Positions 39,253 to 50,242 of a stretch of DNA of 64,000 bases are shown here, in pieces (within the stretch, counting starts at the first letter, position 1; each line of letters starts with the position of its first letter). The stretch is from Verpa conica (Eukaryota; Ascomycota; Pezizomycetes; Pezizales; Morchellaceae). The translations under genes were made by a program, and so were the position numbers. The DNA is taken from contig JAUFSD010000012.1 in the NCBI GenBank assembly GCA_033030425.1, forward strand, positions 992,001 to 1,056,000, given 5' to 3'. Below the pieces are notes generated by a model that saw nothing but the letters and a program-made list of their open reading frames with translations, ran no database searches and was not told the DNA's origin.

Positions 39253-42132
39253 CGTAGCAGATTTTGGTGTGAAGAAAAAACAAAGTTATTGTCGAATGGT
39301 TGCACGAAGCAAATATTATGACGGTAGCTGGAACGTTTGGCCAACGTTTTCGCAAACAACGTCGGATTGAGCTGAGACGAGTGTATAATGTAGTGTCAGG
39401 TACGAAGGAGAATATATGGAACTTTTTTTCTTTGGTAGGGGAGCGAGGTAAGATCCGGGTCCGGTCAGTTTATTGTACCTGGCTGGCTTGCTGGCGGCTT
39501 AATCGTTGGTGGTGGGGGAGGTAAAATGCTCACTGCAGGAGAGAAACAGCAATGACGGAGATACCCAGAAATTAAGAATAAAGAACAAAAATCGAAGTTT
39601 TCTCGAAATTCCAGAGAGATGGCGAAGGAGGCAAGAGGATGAGGAGGAGGAGGCTGAGAATATGAAACGAGACGAGACGCGCCTGCTTGCTTGCTTGCCT
39701 ACAGAATGTTGAGGAGCAAATGGGGGGGGAGAACCAGAGAAAAGGGAAACCAAAAGCAGGAACGAAGGGTGTAGAAGAATGGAATGATGACAGAAGAAGA
39801 AACCAGATCAAGAAAAAGCGAACACCGGACACGGGATGGATCGAGAGCGACAGAGATGAAGCGAGAACGAGCGTAGAGAGTACAGGGCCGCGAGACAATT
39901 GGTGCAGTCAGTGGACGGATGTCCCGGAGCAAAGTGAGAGAGATCTCGTTGGGTTTGAGCGGTTGGTGTTTTGGGGCAATCCGGACTGGTCCCTAGTCCG
40001 AGAGATGATGCCAAAGCTGTATGTACAGCCTAACTTATCTGCATACAGAAGGAAGGAAGGAAACAACTGCTGTACCTATATCACCTTACACTCCTTCCTA
40101 CCCAGACGAACCCCCGTCCGTATTGCAGTGTGCAGTGTGTGCTTACACATCTTTATATCTCCCCACCTTTTCTGTGCCGTGCAAGCCTGCCCCTGTGCTG
40201 CTTGGCCCTAGAAGTAGAGTAGAGTGCATACATGTACATACCTACACGAGCTCAGGGTTTTTCTTGTTGTTTATTTGCCGATGAATGAGTCTATCTCTAC
40301 CTAAGTCTATGTAGAGCTTACGAGTAACCCACGTTTGGGCTGTGTGGTAGGTGTAGCTAAGACAACTCTACGCGTCCTTTCTTGGGACAAAGCTTGGATA
40401 CATGTAGGGTACCGAAACACTGGACATCCCAAGTTCACTTCCACGGTACAATTCAGTCATGTAAGACCTCTGCCCCCCCCCAATTCTGGCTTACGGTACT
40501 CTATACCAAGAAGGGCCTCAGCATTCCCAATTAAAATAAGGAACGAATAAACTTTGTTGTGACACGGGTCTTCAAGTTCCCGTTCTAATATGACCGCGTA
40601 ATGGCTATTTTCAGCCGCCAGCATGTCATTCAAGATCCCCGCCGAAAATCAAAGCCACTTTCAGCCATCGCGCGAACGAAACCTCCGCACCCACTCATCA
40701 CATCATCCATCCTCACTTTTTGGCGATTCCACTTATTTCTTTTTTGCGATAAGTATTTCGCGATAATCTTGGAGGTAAACGCAGAAAAGCCACCGACGCT
40801 GCGACGACGCTGCGACACGCAACTCCCCCCCCCAAGGTTAACAAGGTCCCTGAGAATCTCAAGGCAGGCTGAGCAGAAGGGCATGTAGGCGAATCACATT
40901 TGTCAACGCGTACCTAGTTGCCGAGAACTCTGGCAAAGACGGGTTCCACAACCTAGCGGGAAAAACTATTCCGCAATCCCGTAAGCTTCCGCGTGTGGTC
41001 CGTTTGCTGTACATACATAGAGTATCATACTAGCAGGCGAAACCAGGCGAAACCAAAGCGATAGCTAATCACACCTTGTGCTATACCCCGAAAAGAATAT
41101 GTAAGGCCGAATATCAATTCCATGGCATCCATCTACTACCAGCTGAGCCTATCTTTTTCCCAGTCAGTGCTCAGTTAAATAGGTATATCAACGCCTATTT
41201 GTTGCTTAGCACTGCCATACTTGTATGACAGTACTCTTGTTCAGCTTGAGGTACCGACACGTATTAAAGGATGTAGCTTTCCTAGGCCAGGTCGGACTAG
41301 GATTGAGGATTCCGCTCGGCGCCGTTGGCAACAGGCTGTTCGCCTCATTCAGCGGTTCCAGGTATTATATAGGCTAGGCGAAGCGGTTGGGTCAAGCCGA
41401 AAAAAGATTATTCCCGGCGGATAGACGGCGCTATCGGGGTGTGTGAACGGCGTTTAAGTAATAGTCAAGACCAAAGCGCTATTTCATACAAAAACTAGAG
41501 CTTCGGGAAAAGCTGGCTCTGGGATATTTTGGAGATATGAACGGGATGCCTATGATGGGCCGATGATGTAAGACCTCGTGGTTTGTGTCTGCTGTACTCT
41601 AAATTTTCTTACCCGTGCATGGATCGCTAAGCCAGTGATGCACAGCAGAGTTCGAATCCAGGCTTTTACTTTTTTCGTGCAGAGCAGGGTTAGGGCAGAC
41701 ACGCAGATGTTAAGCAATGGGGATGGAGGGCGAGCAGGGCAAGGGCAGGCGAAGTCAGGTCGAGGCTCAGCTAAACTTTTTTTGCCCACCCGGGTCCAGA
41801 TGTCTCTTCGCATCCACGCTTAGCCCAACACGAAATTTCCCCCCAACACAAAAGGAAGAGGAAAATATTCCTCTCAGCTCTGTTGAAGATCCTGCCCTGC
41901 CCCTTCCCTTCCCCACCACCACCACCCCGGCCTAAATCTTCTGTCGAGTCTACCCATCCTAAACCTAGTGCAAAAACCACAAACAATCTCCCTCAACTCA
42001 AACAAGTGAATCTCCCGCATCTTGCATCTATCCCTCTACAAACTTCCGCTCCTCCGCTATCCCCCCTCGTTAGACCTTATTCCATTCTTCTTTCGTCCCT
42101 TCTATAGAGATACCGTTTCTGGATAGTCAGCT
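39253..42132. other. Divergent upstream region of SKG3-like gene and PTC7
   Basis: 2.9 kb between divergent genes. The first 800 bp next to the SKG3-like gene are purine-rich (GAGGA, CTTG repeats near 39640-39705) and could be leader or promoter. TACATGTA occurs at 40229-40236 and 40399-40406. C runs lie at 40473-40481 and 40825-40833. Short frames are present but none carries conserved motifs. Confidence 0.4.
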
Positions 42133-43293
42133 ATGCGAATCCCCGCCTCATCTCTAACAGCCGCCACCTCTTCTCTAACAGGGAGACTCCTCTTGAGGCC
42201 AGCTCTCAGGACATCTCACCTTTCACATCTCACCCAGGCTTCGGTTGGGTCTTTAGTCCACCAAAAGCATTACCTTCAAACATTCGCCTCCCCTATCCCA
42301 CCAGTAGCCCCGTCATCAACAAGTACATCCACAGTTCCTTCATCAAAACCATCCCATAAACATGTCCCGGCATTAGTCCCCCGTTCTCGTCCTATCCAGC
42401 AAAAGAGCTTCCATCCCTCATTTTCTCTGTTTGCAAAACGTCCTCCGAGGCCTTTCCCTCCTCCATTTCACTCACCCCCAGCATCTTCATTTCCAGATTC
42501 TCTGAGTGCTCATCCTCTTGCCCCCCGGTTAGCTACTCCTCGTTCTGAGGGAGCTTCCTCTCTTCGGGGTATCACCAACGGTGACGATGCAGTAGTATAT
42601 GCTCGCTCCTATCTTGGTGTAGCTGATGGTGTTGGAGCATGGAATACCAGGTCTGCCGGGCATGCGGCCCTCTGGTCACGATTAATGCTCCATTTCTTTG
42701 CACTCGAGGTTGAAAGTGCACATGGAGTAGTAGACCCAGTTCACTGTCTCACAAAAGCGTATCACTCAACCCTCCATGCAACCACCGAATCCACCTCCTC
42801 AGTATGGCAAGGCACTACCACAGCTTGTGTCGGCACTCTCCACGGGAACACCTTCACAGTCGCAAACATCGGGGATTCTCGCTGCTGGATCTACCGCCCA
42901 TCTGTTGGAGACTTCATCCTGAAGACAACTGAGCAATGGCACTGGTTTGACTGCCCGAAGCAGCTCGGGACTAACTCCCCAGACACACCCGCAACCGATG
43001 CAGATGTCCTTAGCGTTGAGCTTGAGGACGGTGATATCGTCATTATGGCTAGCGATGGGCTCCCAGATAATCTCTGGGACCATGAGATTCTCTCAATGTG
43101 TACGGAGCACGTAGGGGCAAGTGGGTCAGAGTTGTCAGAGGCTTTAGTCAGAGCGGCGAAGAAAGTCGCGATTGACCCATTTGGAGAGAGTCCCTATATG
43201 GAAAGGGCTATTGATGAGGGGTTGCCTGTTGAGGGCGGGAAATGGGATGATATTAGTGTTCTTACGGCTGTTTATGGGCAAGGAAGGTTTTAG
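42133..43293 (+). CDS. PTC7: Mitochondrial PP2C-type phosphatase Ptc7
   Basis: Ptc7 is a PPM/PP2C family phosphatase of mitochondria; in yeast it dephosphorylates Coq7 and activates coenzyme Q biosynthesis. The gene is a single exon of 386 codons. The N-terminal 100 residues are rich in Ser/Arg/Leu with few acidic residues (LTGRLLLRPALRTSHLSHL), consistent with a mitochondrial targeting sequence. The catalytic domain shows metal-binding and family motifs: NGDDA (Asp 151-152), GVADGVGAW (Asp 165), GTTTACVGTL, ANIGDSRCW, VIMASDGLPDNLWD, and KWDDISVLTAVYG at the end. The length is slightly above the 343 aa of yeast Ptc7, the difference being the Ser/Pro-rich linker after the targeting region. 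It is convergent with SEC66. Confidence 0.92.
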   Translation: MRIPASSLTAATSSLTGRLLLRPALRTSHLSHLTQASVGSLVHQKHYLQTFASPIPPVAPSSTSTSTVPSSKPSHKHVPALVPRSRPIQQKSFHPSFSLFAKRPPRPFPPPFHSPPASSFPDSLSAHPLAPRLATPRSEGASSLRGITNGDDAVVYARSYLGVADGVGAWNTRSAGHAALWSRLMLHFFALEVESAHGVVDPVHCLTKAYHSTLHATTESTSSVWQGTTTACVGTLHGNTFTVANIGDSRCWIYRPSVGDFILKTTEQWHWFDCPKQLGTNSPDTPATDADVLSVELEDGDIVIMASDGLPDNLWDHEILSMCTEHVGASGSELSEALVRAAKKVAIDPFGESPYMERAIDEGLPVEGGKWDDISVLTAVYGQGRF

Positions 43294-44230
43294 GTTCTGG
43301 TGGGTTGGTAAACGGGCGTTTTGCTAGAGCTCTTTAAGTTTTTTTTTTCTTGATCCTTCTTACACATCACTTATTTAACAATAGCTCTTTACTATTTACT
43401 TTACTCAATCAACCTGCTAGCTTAATGACGGCATTTGGTTATTTTCATTCTATACTTTAACATCTTTAGTTTTAAGCCAAGCTGCTGTCGTTGGTTTTGG
43501 CTTTTTCTTTCTTTTCAATTCTTTTTTCTTCTTTCTCACATTGCTTTTTGCTTTACTCCTTTTTTGCTTCTTTCCTACCGAAAATTTGAAGGGTGGCAAG
43601 GGCTGGTTGGGCTGGGCTGGGCGTTCTATTTTGCATGATAGGGCTTGTTTAACTTATTTTTTTAGTTGTGGATTTTTGATATTTGTGTTAGATAGACTCT
43701 TGTTTTTTCTTCTTTACACTAAGGAAAGGGTGGTTTATGATTGGTGGGATACTAGAGAGACAACTTGACTCTGGATAGCGTAATGCCAGGTTAATATAGA
43801 TCTACAACTCATCATACATATATCAAGCTGTGGATCACAGGTGTTAAGACGGGTGATCATTCCTTCTTTCTAATAAGCGTGTTTCTCGAGCCCCCATAAT
43901 AACTCAACGAGTAAAAATATATGATGCATTCTAGTCAACCACCAAAAACAGAAACTCCCATTAACGCGTAAAATCCCCGTACAATACTAGAAACTGAAGA
44001 AGAAGACGTAGATACACTGATGTCTTTTTCTTCTCAGAGAAATAAAGAGAAAGAAAAGGATATCAAGAAATGAGAAAAAGACCCAGGTCTTTTTTTCCCT
44101 TTATGAACTTGACAGAAAACCAATCGCGGAGAAAATGCTTATACCCCCAAACTTCTCTCCCACACTCGTTCTACCTTTTTTCACAACCCCTCCCCCTCCC
44201 CCTCCCCGTCGCATCTCACAAAGTACTTGC
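43294..44230. other. Convergent 3' region, PTC7 and SEC66
   Basis: 937 bp between two converging stop codons. T-rich tracts (43337-43351, 43500-43570) fit 3' untranslated and termination sequence. No gene. Confidence 0.5.
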
Positions 44231-44979
44231 TTAAGCACCAATCTTCGCCTGCTTATTTGCCGCACTCTCAACCAAAACACCATCCTCATCTGAATTGACC
44301 TCACCGAGCAATTCACGTTGTGATCGCTTCCTCTTCTCATCCCACCATATCCTTTCGGCAGCAGCCTGTCTAGCAACTTCATCGGTGCGGTCACGGATGC
44401 GTTGGGCGTTTGCCATTTCGTTTGCAGTTTGAAAAATAGTGTTGCCCCAGCCTTCCTTAAATGCATTTGCTTCTAGGACTACGTCACGGAGCTCCTACAG
44501 GATCCGTCAGCACACATTCACTATGGGATGCTATTTTTAGCAAAACGAACCTCTTCAATCTCGGCCTCAGCTACGGTAAACCGTGTCCACAAATCATCAC
44601 CAATGCTTCCCCTTTGCAAGAGCTGCTGCAATGACCCCTTTGCTTGTCGGAGTGCGATAATACGGCGGATGTCTTCGGTTGCGCGGCGGAGGAGTGCGGC
44701 TTTTAAGACGGTATCAGGGACCTTTGTGGTTTCTTGGTGGAGGAGAGTAAGATAGACATCGCGGGCGTAGTGAGGGCCGAACCAGGGCTTCAAGGATGCG
44801 GCTTTATCTATTCAGGCCGGGTGGTTAGTTGAAAGTTATTAAAGAACTTGATAGCTTGGTGGAGATGGGAGGGAAGACATACTGGCTTTTCGTTTACGGT
44901 ACAGGCTCGAGAAGACAGCGAGTGTGCCGACGAGGACAGTTATGTACACCAGAGGTGCTAATAGCGATAACGTACTCAT
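44231..44979 (-). CDS. SEC66: ER translocation complex subunit Sec66 (Sec71)
   Basis: Sec66 (Sec71) is a single-pass ER membrane subunit of the Sec62/Sec63 complex that assists post-translational translocation through Sec61. Three exons: 44979-44883, 44807-44551 and 44494-44231, giving 205 aa, the usual size. Exon 1 encodes a short lumenal tail and a membrane anchor (LLAPLVYITVLVGTLAVFSSLY), followed by basic RKRK. The cytosolic domain carries family motifs LKPWFGPHYARDVYLTLLHQ, VPDTVLKAALLRRATEDIRRI, and ALRQAKGSLQQLLQRGSIGDDLW, EIEEELRDVVLEANAFKEGWG. The C-terminus is charged. Introns use GTATGT and GTTCGT donors. Confidence 0.92.
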
Positions 44980-47900
44980 GGTTGTTACTGTATATGTGGA
45001 GGTGAGAGTTCAAGCAAGTGGGATATTCAGTATGTGGTTTTCCTTATGGAATGATGATTGTGAATATGTTTGTTGTTGATAGTTGTTTTCAAGGTGGAAG
45101 ATAATCGTTGGTGGAGGTCCCGGAGTAGCAGGGGCTTTGAATGTTGGATGAAGGTCAAAATCTAAATCTGTCCTCTCGCGCTTTGTTAGCACGTGACGAG
45201 CTTGCCACACTAACAATGTCAGGGTAACTGTATTACACAACCGGAAATGTAAGCTTACATCCGGTGCTTATTTTCAGATATTTTGGCCTACTCCGAGAAT
45301 GATTAGGCTCATTGGCTCATCTGAGGTGATACTATTTCGGGGCGATTTCTTAAAGAATCATATACAATCACTCGGCGGATCTTGGTATTGGTATTAACCT
45401 CACTGCATGCATCAGGATATAGTAGGCGGGCCTTAGAAACTTTCCAAGACCAGGTATATACCCTTTAGGGGAGCCGAAAACGAAGTATAAACATCCAACA
45501 ATCTACTATATTCTCTATTACACAGTTCAACCTAGCACTATTATTAGTAATATTATAGTGACATAAGCTACTCCGTAGGTTATGGCACCAACTTTCTATC
45601 TAACCCCCCCGAACTACAGGTGGGGCTCAAGGACTATCGCTCCTTATCTAGCGCTTGGTGTATATATCCGGATAGAATAAATTGGCTTCTAACCTGCATC
45701 CTTACATCTTTAGTTGTTCATAAGTAAGCTTAGTAATAGGTAAAATTCAATTATGTACCCCACATACCATATATATGTGGTCAACCTAATTTTAACACCC
45801 TAGCCCAAACACCTACTCCCTAGAGGAGCTTAAACTCGTGACGGTAATTTCCTAAATACATAGTACCTGACGAATTCCTATATCCGCATGTCGCTTATCC
45901 TGTCCTAGTCTATCATTCTCACAAGGGAATATAACTCCAGAACCTCTCGCCGCTGTATATAAGACCACCTAAATTCATCTAGCCATTGCCTATCTCTACC
46001 AACCAATTAATTAGTAGATCGTGGATAAAGCTCCTGAAAACAGAATCAACTGCATGTAACCCAGAATACCATCCTATCTCAAAAGCACCAGTGTACTATA
46101 CTTTCCATTCTGCCCTGAACTTTGATGAGTGATATTCTCTACTTTGAGTGAACTTTGCGAAAATCATAACCAAAGGTTGATGTGCTTTTGATATGAAGAA
46201 ATCTACCTACTTATACTAATTTTAATAGATATTTATGGCCTATACTATTCCAAGGACTTTGGTCCCATATCTATTCAATAGATGAATATCAGTAGTATCC
46301 GATAATCTGGTAATAACCAATAAGCCCAACATGCAAAACTACTAGCCCAAGGAAATATCTTGAGAGAGGGGAACCTCCGCCAAGTACACACTAGGTGAAT
46401 TGACCGAGGTCCATCCTACGGAAGAGACAAAACCAGTGTAGTTTTTATAAAAGGTATAATATGAGGGGTCGAATTATCCTATCACGAATCATGTCCTTCT
46501 AGAAATACATTCATACCTAACTCAAAATCTTCCTAACTATCATGAATATGGCCTAATATAGCTAGGTTTGTGAGAAGAGCTCTATGCCCTGAGCAAAGGC
46601 CAGTTACGCAGTGCTTGAGTTTTACGCTCGTATCTAAAAACAAGTTCGGAATATAGGTCTTGACCCATAGCACAGTGATGAAAGCGCCTAGGAGCTAATT
46701 GCCTGTTCTTCATAGGCTAACACTAGAATGTAATGTAAATCAAAAGTGTGCTTTATATACATGAAGGCCTTAAGATAACTACCCAATACGCTGCTCTCCC
46801 CTCATTTCACTTCAGAATCAAGTAGTGTATCCCACGAAGCGGCCTAGGTCCCTCAGGATACCTCGACTGGAAGCAGTCTGTATCTAGGGGTAGACGCATC
46901 TTCATTTTTCAGGTTTAGGATATTTTAGACAAACTGGGAAAAACCAGCACTTCTACAGATCTGCGTATAACTATGTTCTAAGACATTTTTTAAGCAGCTT
47001 ATCCCATTACCTAAGTTCAATCTCAAAGGAATACTAATAAGCTATAAGAAGCAATGATATTTCTAGAAAATGGTTTATCTTTCTCTGCAGCTGATATCAT
47101 GGGTGGGGGGTTTTCCTAAAGTCAAGTAAACTACCAGACTATAATTACAGTCGTCATAAAACCAAATATTCAGTCCTTTTAAACGGCTTTGGTCTAGTGA
47201 TAAATGAAGATAGAATATATATTATAACTAGGAAAGGGGAATGATAAGAGGTTGTTATTTCTTTTAAATCCCTAAACTAATTATAGAGTATATAATAGGG
47301 TAAATAGAGCAAACTCTTATATTGAGTATAATACAAGACATGAAGATCAAACCTAAAATTAAAGTAATCAGCCTCTATATAATGAGAGCTATTTTTTCTA
47401 CTCTGTTCGAGGTTAATAAATTCTTATTTATTTACTTATATCTTGAATCGCCGTAATTGCTATCCCTCTCTACTTGTATATATCGCGGGTCGGGATCATA
47501 TAGACAAACTAAGCCAGTGTTACAGAAGACTTATAGCAATAGATCAGTCAGGCTCCCCCTAGTGAGAAAACTAAGTTTTTCAGTTTGGTACCGGCGATGA
47601 AGCCTGCGCCTAAGGAAGAATATCGATAAAAACAAACTTTCACTATCACTGTTTACATGAATGAGCCCTAGTGTACATGTAATTATATAACCTGATACAA
47701 TTTTAGTTTTTAATCCCGATTATAGTAAGGGTAAGGAAATGTCGTGTTGCCTAGTACCTAACTGAATAGACTTTATTTTCTTAGTAGTACTTACTCAGAG
47801 ACTAGCTTTCTATCTGGTTTTTTTTAGGAGCCATACTATCAAGGGTCTCATGTCTGTTTTTTTTCCTTTCTATTTGACGCTTTAGTAGACGCCACAAGCT

Positions 47901-49528
47901 TATCTCTAATATGGCACAAAAGAATCAACTACATTAGGAGGTTTAAATAAATTGCTCCACTTTGCTCCCCCGACTCCACTTTAATCTGTTTATTTGTTTA
48001 TTTGTGTCATTGTTTATCACTCGGATAGTATATATCAGGCGTCAAAAGTCATTTAACGCATTAAAATGAGTTTAATGTCATTAAATCGCTAAAACACCTT
48101 ATATAGTACTATCTAATTCGTAAATTCCTTCTTCGAGGGGGGGGCCCTCTACGTACCAACTATCGAGTGATAATATATGAACCAACACCAATAACTATCC
48201 CCAACAAATAAGACATACAGACCACAACAGCCCAAGAGTAAATTCCAAATCGCGTAGATATGTGATCGGATTACCCCTTACTTAGTTCCCCTCCTCCCTC
48301 CTCCCCGACTATTACTATTTCATGTACTTCTCCGCGGCCAACGGGAAGAAAAGAAAAGAAAAGAAAAAATAAAGCCACAGCAATATGTAAGACATCGGAG
48401 TACAGCAGGTGCCAGTACCTGTCGCATGTATCACGAACATTAAAGTTTAAGAGTCGTGTGAGAATGAGACGAGACAATGCAGGACTTATCGATCTTATTT
48501 GCGCATGGTTTAGTTGTCGGGGCAACTTATGAAAGCACCTAACCTTGTAAGATAATTACAATTACAAGATCAAGGGGGGGGTGGGGCTTTATCAGTAGTT
48601 TTTTTATCAAAGGATATATACCCAAGCCAGGTTTACTGACAGATTATCATCTTAGCCAACCAGGATTACTCTAGTTCAATAAATATTTTTGAAACGGGAA
48701 ATGTTATTGGGGGTTAACAATGGCAATTGTAATTGATTGATGGGATGCTAATCGGAGTCGCTATATATACAGCCGCCAGAGAGAGAAGAACATACTCCTT
48801 TCTATCATAAGAAAGATCTGCACTCCAGGTGGCAGCGATAAACCGTTCGTTACATCTCGAAACGACAATGGGTAAGAGCATAAAAACCCGAACATAATAA
48901 ATAAAAAATAAGTGGTATATCAAAGAGAGTGGTGAAATAAGAGTAAAAAAACACGCCCCGCTAAAAATGTAGAAAGAAAAAAAGTAATCGTCGATTGATC
49001 GATCACCGCGGAAAACCGAAAGAGGGCATAGAAAGTTCAGTGCCGTTTCGTTTCCTAAAAAATTATTCGCGGGTATGAAAAAAGATTGATAACCCCCCCC
49101 CAAACCATTCCGTGCTACCGTGCCCCCCCCCCCAAAGCCCCAACCGATTTCCTCCACTCCCACCTGGCCAAGAACTTTTCTTTAATGTGTATAAAAAAAT
49201 GGGGTAAAGTGATAAAAAGAGGTTGCGTTAAAAAAGTACAGTGTAAAAGCGGGGTGGTTTTCTTGCCGAGTAGAATCAATAATTCGGAACCCCCCGCTTT
49301 GGTATTGGGGGGGAAATAGGGCTGCAAGCAAGTGCGCCGGAAGAAAGGAAAACACACCGCGGAGGAAAACTCAAGGAAAAGCCAGATCAAAAGAATGTCA
49401 ATCAGAAAAACCAATCAGGCAGGTCGCTTTACCACCCAATGAGGAAAAGCAAAGCTATCTAACCGGGAACCTTAAACCCATAGCGCCGTAAGAAATAAGC
49501 GAATCGATAGCCGAACAGGAGATGCCCG
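44980..49528. other. Gene desert, strongly TA-rich core
   Basis: After about 250 bp of SEC66 promoter, the DNA becomes TA-rich, and from about 45241 to 48270 no frame of 60 codons exists on either strand. TAG/CTA/TATA words dominate, as expected after repeat-induced point mutation or long neutral decay. A TACATGTA copy is at 47674-47681. Toward 48.1-49.3 kb there are G or C runs of 8-11 bases at 48137-48144, 48574-48581, 49093-49101 and 49123-49133. No gene is supported. Confidence 0.55.
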
Positions 49529-50242
49529 TTATATCCATCCGGCGCCCAGAACGGGCAGCTCATCTTCAAACACACCTCCTATTTCGCATGCATAATCAAC
49601 TGCTGAAAACTTCTGTAGCCCGTGAGAGTACATAAATTCTTCCTCTGCATCTCTAATATCAGTGCCCATCTCCTCGGCAATCTCCGCAACTTTGGCCAAC
49701 TCCACACCAAATGGGTTGGAGATGGAACGAGACGCGCGGCCGCTGCGGGGGTTTGATGAATGCAAAGCGGAGGGAGGACTGGACTTGCCCCGAGAAGGGT
49801 TACGGAGAAGCGGTGCGGTTGAGGTGTTGACTGTTGGCCGCTGTCTTGAAGAGGTTGACCTTGAGCTGGGGCTTCTCCGGGGAGGAGTAGGCATGGGCGA
49901 GGCTGAGAAATAGGTTGAGAGGTGGTTCAACTGGGGTGTGTACGATTCTTCGGGTGACGATAAATCTGTTTCTTCACCTGATGACGGTGACGAAGGTGAC
50001 GAAGGTGAAGAGGGGAAACTTCTCGATGTCGGCGACGATCCGCTTGAAGAGATTGACGACATCGAACTATGGGACATGGAAGACCTCAGTGACGGAGAAG
50101 TATACGAGATCATATTTGTTGTAGATATCAGTTCGACCGGCGCTGAGATCTGAATTTTTGACACCGAGGAACGCTTCTCTGATTTCTCAGAGGAGAATCC
50201 ATATTTGGAACTTTTCTTAGTGATTGATCTTCCAAGAGCCAT
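49529..50242 (-). CDS. Conserved-looking fungal protein of unknown function, 237 aa
   Basis: This single-exon frame starts MALGRSITKKSSKYGFSSEK. The first 170 residues are Ser/Pro/Arg-rich and probably disordered (runs such as SSPSSPSSPSSGEE, STSSRQRP). The last 55 are different: PFGVELAKVAEIAEEM, then an acidic stretch DAEEEFMYSHGLQKFSAVDYACEI and the end GVFEDELPVLGAGWI. That C-terminal pattern (helix, acidic turn, short aromatic helix) is the kind of conserved tail found in uncharacterised ascomycete proteins; I cannot name the family. No signal peptide, membrane segment or catalytic motif is visible. Bases are more G+C-rich than the neighbouring desert, supporting selection. Confidence 0.75.
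   Translation of the reverse strand: MALGRSITKKSSKYGFSSEKSEKRSSVSKIQISAPVELISTTNMISYTSPSLRSSMSHSSMSSISSSGSSPTSRSFPSSPSSPSSPSSGEETDLSSPEESYTPQLNHLSTYFSASPMPTPPRRSPSSRSTSSRQRPTVNTSTAPLLRNPSRGKSSPPSALHSSNPRSGRASRSISNPFGVELAKVAEIAEEMGTDIRDAEEEFMYSHGLQKFSAVDYACEIGGVFEDELPVLGAGWI

Noticed and set aside
41136..41153. Minus-strand GGCTCAGCTGGTAG, resembling a tRNA A box; a similar string lies at 51999-52018
   Set aside because: No matching B box, anticodon arm or acceptor stem at either place, so no tRNA is called. The shared string may be chance or an old SINE-like scrap.
41649..41660. GTTCGAATCC, resembling a tRNA T-loop/B box
   Set aside because: The flanking bases do not pair as a T stem and no D arm lies upstream.
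48714..49163. Minus-strand 149-residue frame
   Set aside because: Low-complexity, spans a C-run and hydrophobic TA-rich DNA, without any conserved motif; probably chance.
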